64,000 bases of DNA, taken from the NCBI GenBank assembly GCA_964493205.1, contig CAZBMJ010000001.1, positions 1 through 64,000 on the forward strand, written 5' to 3'. Below the pieces are notes generated by a model. It had not been told where the DNA came from and did no database searches. It saw only the letters and a program-made list of their open reading frames with translations. This document shows, in pieces, positions 54,423 through 63,637 of this stretch (within the stretch, counting starts at the first letter, position 1; every line of letters starts with the position of its first letter). Made by a program: the position numbers and the translations under genes. Source of the stretch: CAZBMJ01 sp964493205 (GTDB taxonomy: Bacteria; Myxococcota; UBA727; JABDBI01).

Positions 54423-56778
54423 TTAGTCCTCCTTCTAAAATTTTAAATTCTTTTGTTTCTGTACAAAAAATCCATAGTTTATTTTCAGTAATGGATAAAC
54501 AACCAAGCTTCATCCAGTCATTAAAAATCCAATTATGAAATGCTTGATTATTTTGTATTATTTTTTTAATTATTTCTTTCTCTTGTTCTATTACTAAAAA
54601 AAGCCGTATGGGATCATGTAGTTCTGTCATTTGGATAGGTAGACCAGTTCTTAAGTCATCATCTGCTCCATTGCCTACCCCTAAAAGACTTGAAACATTA
54701 TGAGAAACTTTACTTCCACAACCATAGATGCTTGGGTCAAGTCTAGAAAAATAGTATGCTAAATTAATCCCTCCAGCTACTGGTATTAATGCTGACAAAA
54801 TTTCATTAAGAATAATGCCTTCTGGATCAGTTAAGGGATCATAGCTTTGCAGAAATGCTCTGCGATTAAAATTTTTTCCATAAGAACGCTGACGTCTTGC
54901 TACAATTGCTAAAGCATTGGTGGCATTCCCCAGTTCTGGCCTGGGTTCAAAGAGTGATAAAGAACGTTTTTTGACTTCTAACAAAGCATCTTTGGGGCTT
55001 ATATCTTTGGAGACTAAAGCAAATTTTTCGCATCTTTCTTTAGCATTATGCATACAAACTTTATGAAGAATTTTTTTAAAGTTAGAAATATGATTTTTGT
55101 GGTTAGGAAGTAAATTTTTAGTATCAAAAAATTCTACTTCGTCTGTGCATGTATTATGTGAGCCAGCTACAAATATGGTAGAGTCAGGTATTTTTAAATC
55201 TTGTTGTTCTAAAAGTTTTCTTACTTGCCTATTATTAGCCATTTGAGCTAAAATAATAGCGTTAATAGTGCCCGGCTGGCCGCAACATGCTCCACAATTA
55301 TATCCAGCAAAATGGGGATTGTTAGTGCTAGTTGATCCATGAGCCATAAAAATTATTAAAGGCGCAAAATTATTCAGTAATCCTATTGAAGTAAGAGTTT
55401 TTTTAACAATAAATGCCATTTCGTCTTCAGTATAGCCAATTTGATATTGTTTATACTTTGGAAATTTTGAATCAAAAATAAAATCAAAATTATTAAAAGT
55501 TTCCTTAGTAATAGGTCCTTGCCACCATTTTTTTTGTGGCCATACAAGACTTGCAAGCATGCTCAATAAAGAAAGATGTCCAAGGGTATGGGTGGCGATA
55601 AAGTCGAGAAAAATATTATGAGAGCCATATTTAGCGGCATAATTAGTAAGAGCTAAATATTTATTTTTTTTTGGTTTATTTTTACGAATTATTACATGAG
55701 TGGGATTTAGGGGGAGTGGGCAAATTTTTTCTTTTTGTTTTGAGCTTTCATCTAATAAAAAACTGTCTATATTAAAAAAACCAGGCATGCTAAAAGTCTC
55801 AATATTCAAAGAAAAATGTTCTAACCACCTTCTGAAAGATTCTTCTCGAGCATCTATGCAACAAATTACTTGGGTATCAATTGTAGATTCTATTTTATTT
55901 GGTGCCAAAACTAAAAGTTTAGCAACTTTTTCATAATAAGTAAGCTCCATAGCTTCATGCCAAATTTTTTGTAAATTTCTAACTTGGTTATTTTTATTAA
56001 AATCTGCTTCAAGTTTGCTTAGGTAAACAGTAGTTTTTTTATATTTTTCTATGAACAGATATTCTAGAACAAGTTTAAAAGCCAATACTTCTTTTAGGGT
56101 TATATTTACTGGTTGATTTAGTAATTTTGAACTCTTTTCTAAAGAATTTACCATTCCTGACCAGCCAGGGTGAACTAGTAGTGATTCAAAAATATATTGT
56201 TCATAATAAATTTCGTCTTTAGTAATTAATTTAAGTATATCTAGAATTATTTTATCAGGCTCATTAATTAAGTATTGATTTAAAGTTTTATTACTCGCAA
56301 ATGAAACTAGCGGCATAGTGCTCTTAGTAATTAAATCCCGTACGCTTATTAAAAATCCTTTAGTTTTATCTAAGTAATTCCATAAGCTAATACCTTGATC
56401 TGTGTAAAAGCTAAGTAATCTAAATAATATTGGATTAATGTGATGATCAATATTTTTCTTTATTTGCTTATTGATTAAATCCCTAAAAGTTCTTTTTTTA
56501 AAAATTTCTTCTGCCTCATTAAAATTATTTAAATCATGCAAAGTTATTTTTTCATCAGATATTTCTTGGTTTTTATATTTTTGTCTATAAAAAGATAAGG
56601 GCATATAGCTGTAAGAGTTATATATCTCTGAGGCTTTTTTTATGCCTTCATGAAAATTATAGTCCATAAAACTAAGTAGAATATTTTGTTGGACAAAGTT
56701 TTTGATGGGACCTTGAATAGGCAAATATTTCCTAACATAACTTAGACAATCATCTAAGTTAAAGTTGTTATTATTCAC
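54415..56778 (-). CDS. dabA: DabA (DUF2309) carbonic-anhydrase-like subunit
   Basis: The 787-residue protein is full length for DUF2309/UPF0753. The beta-carbonic-anhydrase-like zinc and catalytic residues are visible: Cys and Asp in VICCIDAREESFRRW, His in FMAHGSTSTNNPHF and Cys in GYNCGACCGQPG. DabA hydrates CO2 at the cytoplasmic face of the DabB channel. The start is GTG with GAGG seven bases before, overlapping the TGA of the sulP gene. Order sulP-dabA-dabB with gaps of 7 and -8 bp marks one operon. Confidence 0.9.
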   Translation of the reverse strand: MNNNNFNLDDCLSYVRKYLPIQGPIKNFVQQNILLSFMDYNFHEGIKKASEIYNSYSYMPLSFYRQKYKNQEISDEKITLHDLNNFNEAEEIFKKRTFRDLINKQIKKNIDHHINPILFRLLSFYTDQGISLWNYLDKTKGFLISVRDLITKSTMPLVSFASNKTLNQYLINEPDKIILDILKLITKDEIYYEQYIFESLLVHPGWSGMVNSLEKSSKLLNQPVNITLKEVLAFKLVLEYLFIEKYKKTTVYLSKLEADFNKNNQVRNLQKIWHEAMELTYYEKVAKLLVLAPNKIESTIDTQVICCIDAREESFRRWLEHFSLNIETFSMPGFFNIDSFLLDESSKQKEKICPLPLNPTHVIIRKNKPKKNKYLALTNYAAKYGSHNIFLDFIATHTLGHLSLLSMLASLVWPQKKWWQGPITKETFNNFDFIFDSKFPKYKQYQIGYTEDEMAFIVKKTLTSIGLLNNFAPLIIFMAHGSTSTNNPHFAGYNCGACCGQPGTINAIILAQMANNRQVRKLLEQQDLKIPDSTIFVAGSHNTCTDEVEFFDTKNLLPNHKNHISNFKKILHKVCMHNAKERCEKFALVSKDISPKDALLEVKKRSLSLFEPRPELGNATNALAIVARRQRSYGKNFNRRAFLQSYDPLTDPEGIILNEILSALIPVAGGINLAYYFSRLDPSIYGCGSKVSHNVSSLLGVGNGADDDLRTGLPIQMTELHDPIRLFLVIEQEKEIIKKIIQNNQAFHNWIFNDWMKLGCLSITENKLWIFCTETKEFKILEGGLND

Positions 56779-56785
56779 TAGTGCC

Positions 56786-58363
56786 TCACGCGGTTTTATG
56801 AGTTGCTAAGCAATGATTAGAAACAGGTTTTAGTTTAATTAAGCCTGTTATTTGTAATTTTTCAGCTGTAAATTTAGATAAAAAATTTTTTAAACATATC
56901 ATCGTTGTGTGGTCAATAATATTTACTTGCGATACATCTAAAATAACTTTTTTAGAATTATTAAGTTCTTTATTAAGCAAATTTTGTAGCTGTAGGGAAT
57001 TAGAAAATACTAAAGCTCTTGTTACTTCAATAATTGTTTGCTCGTCAGTATGGGTTATTTTACTTTTTAGAATAAAAAAATCTTTAATAGTAAGGCCTCT
57101 GCTTAAATGAAAAATCACTTTAACTAATAAACCAGCCATTACACCTATCAGTAAATCTTCCGCTAAAGTTACCAATAAAGTTGTACAAAACATTAATAAT
57201 TGATCTATACCGATACTTTTTGCATGCTTAATTTGACTTGGAGCAGCTAGTTTAAAGCCAACCATAATTAACATAGCAGCCAGTGCTGAGAGAGGTATTT
57301 CTCTTAGTAAATCACCAAAAAATACTACAGCAATCAATAAAAATAAACCATGAAAGAAAGCTGACCATTTATTGCTTGCTTTGCTGTCAATATTAGCTTT
57401 ACTTCTTACTACTTCTGAAATCATAGGCAGCCCACCTAATAGTGAGCTAATCAAGTTGCCCACACCAATGGCTAGAAGATCTTTGTTTAAGTCAGATTCT
57501 TTTTTTGTCTGCGTTATAGAATCCACAGCTATAACTGTTAATACAGACTCAAGACTGCCCACTAAAGCAAGCATGGCAACATATTTATACGCAATAGCTT
57601 GTTGTAAAATACTAAAGTCAGGCCATACCAATGAATCTAGTAAGCTATGGGGTATATTTATTAAAAATTCAGGTCCAACGTTAAAGTCATAACCAAATAA
57701 AGTATAAGAATGAGCATCGTGTAAATGCCAAACGATGCTTAATGGAACGACTATTAATAAGGCAGCCAGTGCTGGGGGTATGGTTTTGATTATTCTATTA
57801 TTATTTTTAGGCAGTAAAACCATGCAGAAAATAGTTATTAATCCAATAAATAAAAGTTCTGGATTAGCGTGCATAATACTATTAGGTATTTCACTTAATA
57901 GTTCAAAAGGAGTTTTTCCAGAAGGAATATTACCTAGTAAAATATGGCTTTGCTTAGCAATAATAATGACTCCAATAGCAGCAAGCATTCCATGAATTAC
58001 AGAAGGTGGCATTATTTTACCAAATTTGGCAGTTTTAAATAAAGCCAGTAAAATTTGACATAAAGCAGCAACAACTCCTACAGCTAACGCTCTTTTATAA
58101 CCTAGTACTACATCTCCTTGCCCCAAATCATTTACAGTCGCCATTACAATAACGATAAGTCCAGCAGCAGGGCCCTTTATAGATAACTTACAACCAGCTA
58201 AGTGACTGCAGACTATTCCTGCAACTATAGCCGTTATTAATCCAGCAATGGGAGGAAAAGAACTTGCAGAGGCTATACCAAGGCTTAAAGGCATAGCTAA
58301 TAAAGCAATAAAAAAACCAGATTGAATATTTTTAAAAATATGATTATCAAGTTGTCTGTTCAT
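56786..58363 (-). CDS. SulP-family anion transporter (probable bicarbonate importer)
   Basis: The 525-residue protein has the SulP membrane domain (ALLAMPLSLGIASASSFPP; LSIKGPAAGLIVIV; NLISSLLGGLPMISEVVRSK) and a C-terminal STAS domain (about 425-515, KVILDVSQVNIIDHTTMICL). SulP carriers move sulfate, bicarbonate or dicarboxylates; position directly before dabA-dabB argues for bicarbonate. I start at ATG 58363 with GGGAA upstream; the frame is open about 100 bases further. It is the first gene of a minus-strand operon, divergent from the LRR gene with a 135-bp gap. Confidence 0.88.
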   Translation of the reverse strand: MNRQLDNHIFKNIQSGFFIALLAMPLSLGIASASSFPPIAGLITAIVAGIVCSHLAGCKLSIKGPAAGLIVIVMATVNDLGQGDVVLGYKRALAVGVVAALCQILLALFKTAKFGKIMPPSVIHGMLAAIGVIIIAKQSHILLGNIPSGKTPFELLSEIPNSIMHANPELLFIGLITIFCMVLLPKNNNRIIKTIPPALAALLIVVPLSIVWHLHDAHSYTLFGYDFNVGPEFLINIPHSLLDSLVWPDFSILQQAIAYKYVAMLALVGSLESVLTVIAVDSITQTKKESDLNKDLLAIGVGNLISSLLGGLPMISEVVRSKANIDSKASNKWSAFFHGLFLLIAVVFFGDLLREIPLSALAAMLIMVGFKLAAPSQIKHAKSIGIDQLLMFCTTLLVTLAEDLLIGVMAGLLVKVIFHLSRGLTIKDFFILKSKITHTDEQTIIEVTRALVFSNSLQLQNLLNKELNNSKKVILDVSQVNIIDHTTMICLKNFLSKFTAEKLQITGLIKLKPVSNHCLATHKTA

Positions 58364-58498
58364 AATTTTTCCCATTGGATTCACTACCAGTATAGCTTTA
58401 TTTGCTGTATTTGGAAGGAATTTTAGGCATATAGTCAAGTATTGACAAACAAATTTAAAATTGATCAAGCTTTATTTAAATTTTACAGGAATTTAAAA

Positions 58499-59296
58499 AT
58501 GAAAAAACTAATGGTTATATTTTTTTTGATGGCTTCTTTTTCAGCAACAGCAAGTAATACTTCCAGTAGCATATTAACTATGGCTGATATAGCTATATAT
58601 ATGAAAGAATTTAAGGAACCTAAGACTCATTGTTTCGCAAATGAAAAATTTGTTAGAAAATTACAAACTATAAATACCTTTTTTATTGATAATAACGATT
58701 GCAAAATGCAAGAAAAATATCATTCGCTAATTTCTGAAGTTATTTCTCCTATTTGCGCTCGTGCAAAAATTAAAAATCTAAATATAAATAATTTTAATAT
58801 TGATCATAATTTTATTGGTCTTCTTTTAGCAGAAAGAAGCTCTTTTTCTTGTTTAACTGAATTAAATTTATCATTTAATAGTCTTCTGGCTATTCCTGAG
58901 AGTGTATATTTGATTTGTCAATTACGAGTATTGAAACTGCACTTTAATGATATAAAAAATATTGGCAAAAAAATATCTAATTTAACCAATTTAGAGCAGC
59001 TTATATTAGATAATAATAATATTGTTAAATTGCCGTCCAGTATTTGTGAGTTAAAAAAAATAAAATTAATCAGTTTATTAGATAATGATACTGTAATAAG
59101 CCATAGTATGGAAAATCATTTTGAGAAAATAGGATGCAAGATTATTTTAGATCAAGAGGTAACAGAATCAATAGAGGGAAGCACTGAAGCTTTAGAGCAA
59201 ACTGGCGAAGAAATAGAAGCAACAGAATCCTTAGAACAAAGTGGCGAAGAAATATTTCCTATGGATATAGATGATGAAGATAGTTCACAGGATTAA
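58499..59296 (+). CDS. Secreted leucine-rich-repeat protein
   Basis: The 265-residue protein has a Sec signal (to ATAS) and about four leucine-rich repeats (LTELNLSFNSLLAIPESV, LRVLKLHFNDIKNIGKKI, LEQLILDNNNIVKLPSSI), then a C-terminal acidic tail with two imperfect copies of a block ending LEQ(T/S)GEEI and finishing DIDDEDSSQD. CAGGAA precedes the ATG; the frame is open 57 bases further upstream without a ribosome site. Secreted short LRR proteins of this kind are typical of host-interacting bacteria; the partner is unknown. Confidence 0.82.
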   Translation: MKKLMVIFFLMASFSATASNTSSSILTMADIAIYMKEFKEPKTHCFANEKFVRKLQTINTFFIDNNDCKMQEKYHSLISEVISPICARAKIKNLNINNFNIDHNFIGLLLAERSSFSCLTELNLSFNSLLAIPESVYLICQLRVLKLHFNDIKNIGKKISNLTNLEQLILDNNNIVKLPSSICELKKIKLISLLDNDTVISHSMENHFEKIGCKIILDQEVTESIEGSTEALEQTGEEIEATESLEQSGEEIFPMDIDDEDSSQD

Positions 59297-59320
59297 AAAA
59301 GCTAGTTTTTAAGCTAGCCA
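59295..59320 (-). terminator. Probable terminator of the GST gene
   Basis: On the minus strand GCTAG pairs with CTAGC around an 8-base loop and is followed by six T. It sits between convergent genes and may act weakly in the plus direction too. Confidence 0.5.
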
Positions 59321-59325
59321 AAATA

Positions 59326-59970
59326 TTATTTAAGTTCTTTTTCGTTAGGCCAAACGCCTTTATAGCTTGGTCTGGAACGAAGCCGTTCTCTCCAGGAAAA
59401 TAAATGAGAGTAAGCGTCTTTTTCAAGCCCATGAACCATTTCTAAAAGATCTAGAAGCGGGGTCGCCATTGTATCTGCCAGTGAATAGTCTCCAGACAAG
59501 AAAGCTCTTCTTGCTAAGTGCTTATCTAGAATATCTAGTGTTACAAAAAGTTTTTGAATATATTCGTCGTTATGAGTTTTTTCTTGTTCATTATGAAGAC
59601 TTTCGTCTAGAGCATCCCATAGTTGTACAGCAAAACCGCAACTAATAAAACTAAGCCATGATAAACTTTGTGCCTTAGAGGATAAGTCTTGAAAACTTAT
59701 GGATGTATCTTCAAATCTTTCAGCTAAAAATAGTAAAATAGCAGTAGTTTCAAAAATGGCGAGCTCACCACCTGGGCGATGTTCAACAAGGGCAGGTAAT
59801 GTTCCAAAAGGGCTTCTTTTTAAGAAAGCTGCTGTTCTAGGTTTATCATAATCCACTTCTCTTGGGGTAAAAGACACGTTGCATTCATTAAGAGCAATTC
59901 TCACTGCTACACAAAATGGGGATGGTCTATATTCGTACAATGTAAACGGTGGTGCCTTTGATTGTGCCAT
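59326..59970 (-). CDS. Glutathione S-transferase family protein
   Basis: The 214-residue protein has the thioredoxin-like N-terminal domain (TLYEYRPSPFCVAVRIAL, with a SPFC motif at the catalytic position; FGTLPALVEH with the cis-Pro; IFETTAILLFLAERF with the Glu-Thr glutathione contact) and the all-helical C-terminal domain (LSGDYSLADTMATPLLDLL). GST-like proteins detoxify or act in stress regulation; substrate unknown. AGGAG lies before the ATG. Convergent with the LRR gene. Confidence 0.87.
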   Translation of the reverse strand: MAQSKAPPFTLYEYRPSPFCVAVRIALNECNVSFTPREVDYDKPRTAAFLKRSPFGTLPALVEHRPGGELAIFETTAILLFLAERFEDTSISFQDLSSKAQSLSWLSFISCGFAVQLWDALDESLHNEQEKTHNDEYIQKLFVTLDILDKHLARRAFLSGDYSLADTMATPLLDLLEMVHGLEKDAYSHLFSWRERLRSRPSYKGVWPNEKELK

Positions 59971-60043
59971 TTCTCGCTCCTCTTGTTTTTAAAACAAAAT
60001 CTTATAATCTACTAATTAGTTTTAATTACCTGATGGATATTAC

Positions 60044-60439
60044 ATGAGAAAAAGTTTTTGGAAAGGACTTAGGCTTGCTGATTTAATAGTTATATTTTTC
60101 GTAGTAGTACTTTTTATAGGGATTATTTACTATAAATACGATACGTTTGCATGCACTTCTATGCAAAGTGAAGCAAAATTTTCATTACAGCAAATCGCAG
60201 CGGCCCAAATGCTTTATTTTAATGAGTTTGGCTCTTTTGCTACAATAAATAAATTAGAATCAGAAAAACGCATTGACTTAGCAAAACTTTATTATAATTT
60301 TGTTGATGGGCCCACAAAGCCTGGTTTTGGGTTTAGCGCAAAAGCTGTTGGAAAAGCAAAAACTTTGGTGGATGGCGAAATTTGGGAAATCGACGAAAAA
60401 AAATCTTTAACAAATGTTGTAAATAAGTGTCAGAAATAA
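60044..60439 (+). CDS. Type IV pilin-like protein
   Basis: The 131-residue protein has a short basic leader ending in Gly8, then LRLADLIVIFFVVVLFIG, the layout of a type IV prepilin (G, then a hydrophobic helix), but with Leu at +1 and Asp instead of Glu at +5. The C-terminal part (FSLQQIAAAQMLYFNEFGSF) resembles minor pilins/pseudopilins that start with a helix and a short globular head with two Cys. It could be a pseudopilin or just a single-span protein. Its stop overlaps the start of the next gene by 13 bp. Confidence 0.6.
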   Translation: MRKSFWKGLRLADLIVIFFVVVLFIGIIYYKYDTFACTSMQSEAKFSLQQIAAAQMLYFNEFGSFATINKLESEKRIDLAKLYYNFVDGPTKPGFGFSAKAVGKAKTLVDGEIWEIDEKKSLTNVVNKCQK

Positions 60440-61371
60440 GAGTTTGTCAAAAATGGCCAATACCATCTGATGCTTTTGGATTACGAGCGGATTTATATTT
60501 GCAACGAAAAATGGGCAGAATTTCACGAAATAGGGCACAAAAAATAATTTTGAATCAAGATTTTTTGCTCAATAACCAGCCCATAAAGTCCAGTCAAAAA
60601 GTCAAAGTGGGCGAAATGGCCTGTTTGTGGAGATTTGCTCCTGATGAACCTGACAGTATTAAAGACTTTAATGTGGAAGTTATTTATGAACATAAAGATT
60701 TTTTAGTTTTAAATAAACCTCACGGATTAAATATTCATCCAAGCGCTAAAAGCCTTTATAAAACCCTCACTTTTTGGTTAAAAGTTAACTATCCAAATTT
60801 TAAGATAAACCCAAGTCACAGGCTTGATAAAGATACCAGTGGCGTAGTGATTTGTTCAAAAAATAAAGTGACCGATGCTTTGCTTAAAAAGCAATTTTTA
60901 AAAAAACAAGTTAAAAAAATCTATTTGGCAGTAGTACAAGGGCATTTTAAGTCATCGAAAGTTATTGATATGCCCATAGCTACTCAAGAAAATGGTTTAC
61001 GAATTCGCATGGTTCACGACAAAAATGGTAAAAAAGCCATAACTAAAGTAAGAGCCGTAAAATATTGTAGCGAAACTCATAGGACGCTAGTTTTATGTAG
61101 ACCATTAACAGGCAGACAGCATCAAATTCGCAGCCATTTAGCGTTAATAGGATTCCCCATTGTGGGAGATAAACTTTATGGAAAAAGTGACAGCTTTTTT
61201 AAAGCGATCTGTGCTAAAGAGCCACAAGCATGGGCTTTGTTAGAACATGAACGCCATGCCTTACACGCATTTAAGCTTATGATTACTATTAATGAAAAAA
61301 AATATATATTTAGGGCAGATATACCCAAGGATTTTTACCGCTTAAAATTATTTGCAAAACCCTCTTGTTAA
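60427..61371 (+). CDS. RluA-family pseudouridine synthase
   Basis: The 314-residue enzyme has an N-terminal S4-like domain (LRADLYLQRKMGRISRNRAQ) and the RluA catalytic domain with the active-site Asp in HRLDKDTSGVVI, plus the LTGRQHQIRSHL motif. It converts uridine to pseudouridine in rRNA or tRNA; RluC/RluD-like, exact target not known. The GTG start at 60427 overlaps the pilin-like gene; the next Met would cut into the S4 domain. Confidence 0.88.
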   Translation: MSEIRVCQKWPIPSDAFGLRADLYLQRKMGRISRNRAQKIILNQDFLLNNQPIKSSQKVKVGEMACLWRFAPDEPDSIKDFNVEVIYEHKDFLVLNKPHGLNIHPSAKSLYKTLTFWLKVNYPNFKINPSHRLDKDTSGVVICSKNKVTDALLKKQFLKKQVKKIYLAVVQGHFKSSKVIDMPIATQENGLRIRMVHDKNGKKAITKVRAVKYCSETHRTLVLCRPLTGRQHQIRSHLALIGFPIVGDKLYGKSDSFFKAICAKEPQAWALLEHERHALHAFKLMITINEKKYIFRADIPKDFYRLKLFAKPSC

Positions 61372-61413
61372 ATTTATTTAGAGGTTTTATTTATTATCAC
61401 TAGCTATTATTAG

Positions 61414-61488
61414 GGGCCTGTAGCTCAGCGGTAGAGCATTCGGCTCATAACCGACAGCGCGCTGGTTCGAATCCAGCCGGGCCCACCA
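61414..61488 (+). tRNA. tRNA with CAU anticodon (elongator Met or lysidine-type Ile2)
   Basis: The 75-nt cloverleaf has acceptor GGGCCTG/CGGGCCC (one U-G), D arm GCTC/GAGC, anticodon loop CTCATAA (CAT at 34-36), a 5-nt variable loop, T arm GCTGG-TTCGAAT-CCAGC, discriminator A and an encoded CCA. The anticodon stem has a T-C mismatch at its outermost pair. The first pair is G-C, so it is not the initiator tRNA. The GGGCC...GGCCC acceptor resembles many tRNA-Ile(CAU), but I cannot separate it from elongator Met by eye. Confidence 0.9.
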
Positions 61489-61529
61489 TCATTACAAAGC
61501 TACTTACCTATTACTTAAAGAGAGACCTT

Positions 61530-62258
61530 ATGGATGTCAAAGAACAAGTAGTGCTTTTGTCTGAAATTTGCCGACACGACTTAGCTTTAATGGCGAGTAA
61601 AAATAAAATTAATCAGTTAACTAAAGAAACCAGTACAGCTAGTAAAAACGTTGGTAGTCTAGAAACATCTATTGAAGATTTACTTAAAAAGAAAGAACAA
61701 AATTTACAGAGATCACGTTTGCTTGATCAAAAATTACAAGAAGAAAAAGTTAGTTTAAGAAAATGGGAAACGAGAGCTGAAAAAATTAAAGGTGAGCGTG
61801 AATATACAGCTTTAACAAGCGAAATAGCGTCACAAAAAAGAAGTATATTTGGCGTAGAACATGAATTGTCAGAAGTTAATAACGAAATTAAAGCGGTTTT
61901 ACATCAAATACAAAAGCTCTCTGGTGATAAAGAGCAAAATGTAGGTAGGGCAAAAGATTCTTTTGATGCTGTAAAAGAGCTTCTAGATCAAGAAAATGAA
62001 TATGTTTTAGGTGTGGAAAAAGCAAAAAATATATTACTTGATAAGCTTCCTGCTATGGTTAAATCTAGTTATAGTCGTATTTATAAAAACCGTAATTTTT
62101 CTGCTATAGCTTTTGTGGACCAAGCTGTTTGTCAAGCGTGCATGAGAAGAATTCCTCATGAAATATCTATTAAAGTTTATCGGTGTGAAGGCTTAGAACA
62201 ATGCCCTTCTTGTCAAAGGTTTTTAGTCCCTACTCTGGTGCAAGAATCGCAGGGGTAA
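61530..62258 (+). CDS. C4-type zinc-ribbon coiled-coil protein
   Basis: The 242-residue protein is mostly a long antiparallel coiled coil (about 15-170) with a C-terminal zinc ribbon: CQACMRRIP and CPSCQRF supply the C-x2-C pairs. This matches the widespread C4 zinc-ribbon family (DUF164-like), whose function is uncertain; nucleic-acid or ribosome-linked roles have been proposed. It lies between the tRNA and glyA; glyA starts 3 bp after its stop, so the two are co-transcribed. Confidence 0.83.
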   Translation: MDVKEQVVLLSEICRHDLALMASKNKINQLTKETSTASKNVGSLETSIEDLLKKKEQNLQRSRLLDQKLQEEKVSLRKWETRAEKIKGEREYTALTSEIASQKRSIFGVEHELSEVNNEIKAVLHQIQKLSGDKEQNVGRAKDSFDAVKELLDQENEYVLGVEKAKNILLDKLPAMVKSSYSRIYKNRNFSAIAFVDQAVCQACMRRIPHEISIKVYRCEGLEQCPSCQRFLVPTLVQESQG

Positions 62259-62261
62259 AAA

Positions 62262-63476
62262 ATGTTTTTAAAACAATCTGACGAACTTATTTATAATCTT
62301 ATTAAGTCTGAAGAGCTTAGACAAAAAAACACGCTATCTTTAATCGCCAGTGAAAACATTACCTCAAAAAGTGTTAGAGAAGCAGTAGGTAGTGTCTTTA
62401 CTAATAAATATGCAGAAGGTTACCCCAATAAAAGATACTATGCAGGGTGTGAATTCAATGACGAACTTGAACAAGTTGCGATTGATAGAGTAAAAAAGCT
62501 TTTTAATGCGCAAGCTGCCAATGTGCAGCCTCATTGCGGATCCAGTGCTAATTTAGCTGCTTATTTTGCTTTAGCTAACACTGGCGATACGATACTAGCC
62601 ATGGATTTAGATCATGGTGGTCATTTAACCCATGGCGCTAGTGTTAATTTTAGCGGTAAATTATTTAATTTTGTTCATTATGGCGTTAGCAAAAAAGACT
62701 CTATTATAGACTACGAACAAGTCCGTGAATTGGCATTACTACATAAACCAAAAATAATTATTGCGGGAGCTTCGGCCTATAGTAGATTTATTGATTTTGC
62801 TAAGTTTAGAGCCATAGCAGATGAATGCCAAGCATATTTTTTAGTTGATATGGCTCATATTGCTGGTTTGATAGCTGCTGATCAGCATCCTTCTCCAGTG
62901 CCATATGCTGATATTGTAACTTCTACCACTCATAAAACCTTAAGAGGACCACGAGGTGGTTTAATACTTTGCAAAGAAGAATTTAAGAAAAAGATCAATA
63001 GCTTAGTTTTTCCTGGAATGCAGGGTGGACCACTTATGCACGAAATTGCAGGCAAAGCTGTTTGTTTTAACGAAGCTTTAAGCCCAAAGTTCAAAGAGTA
63101 TCAAAAAAATATAGTAAGTAACGCCAAAATTTTGGCTGAAACGTTAATCAATAATGGCATGAATTTGGTATCTGGTGGCACTGATAATCACTTAATTTTA
63201 GTTAACTTACAAAATAGTGGTTTGACAGGTAAAGAAGCTGAAGGAATGCTTAACGAGATAGGTTTGATCGTTAATAAAAATAAAATTCCTTATGACGAAA
63301 CTCCAGCAACTATCACTAGTGGCATACGTTTAGGCACACCAAGTATAACTTCGAGAGGGATGCTTAAGCCGCAAATGCAGATAATAGGCCAAATTATTGT
63401 TGATTGCCTCAAAAAAAGATCGAGCAATGCTAGCCTAAAGCAAAAAGTTTTAGAATTAGCAAATGATTTTATCTAG
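62262..63476 (+). CDS. glyA: Serine hydroxymethyltransferase
   Basis: The 404-residue PLP enzyme has SLIASENITSKSVREA and NKYAEGYPNKRYYAGC near the N-terminus, the PLP-binding Lys in STTHKTLRGPRGG (about residue 225) and GIRLGTPSITSRG near the C-terminus. It interconverts serine and glycine and charges folate with one-carbon units. It is full length for the family and co-transcribed with the zinc-ribbon protein. The following 63477-63637 region holds the toxin-antitoxin promoter. Confidence 0.95.
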   Translation: MFLKQSDELIYNLIKSEELRQKNTLSLIASENITSKSVREAVGSVFTNKYAEGYPNKRYYAGCEFNDELEQVAIDRVKKLFNAQAANVQPHCGSSANLAAYFALANTGDTILAMDLDHGGHLTHGASVNFSGKLFNFVHYGVSKKDSIIDYEQVRELALLHKPKIIIAGASAYSRFIDFAKFRAIADECQAYFLVDMAHIAGLIAADQHPSPVPYADIVTSTTHKTLRGPRGGLILCKEEFKKKINSLVFPGMQGGPLMHEIAGKAVCFNEALSPKFKEYQKNIVSNAKILAETLINNGMNLVSGGTDNHLILVNLQNSGLTGKEAEGMLNEIGLIVNKNKIPYDETPATITSGIRLGTPSITSRGMLKPQMQIIGQIIVDCLKKRSSNASLKQKVLELANDFI

Positions 63477-63584
63477 TACCATGTTTTGTTAATGTCAGAT
63501 GAGGCACATTAAGAAGAAAGACAAATATGGCTTACAGTACCATAATAAAAAACGTAAAAATTATATTGTTTTAGTTAATTAAAT

Positions 63585-63623
63585 TTGACAAAAAATGTTA
63601 CCGTTTGTACAATATATTGCACA
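63585..63623 (+). promoter_or_regulatory. Toxin-antitoxin promoter with overlapping operator
   Basis: TTGACA at 63585-63590 and TACAAT at 63608-63613 are spaced by exactly 17 bases. Across the -10 lies the palindrome TGTACAAT-AT-ATTGCACA (63606-63623, one mismatch), the right place for the antitoxin to repress its own operon. Confidence 0.75.
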
Positions 63624-63637
63624 GATAGGTAAGCTGA

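Noticed and set aside
57372..57995. Plus-strand open frames opposite sulP
   Set aside because: They run antisense to a fully conserved transporter gene and have no family resemblance.
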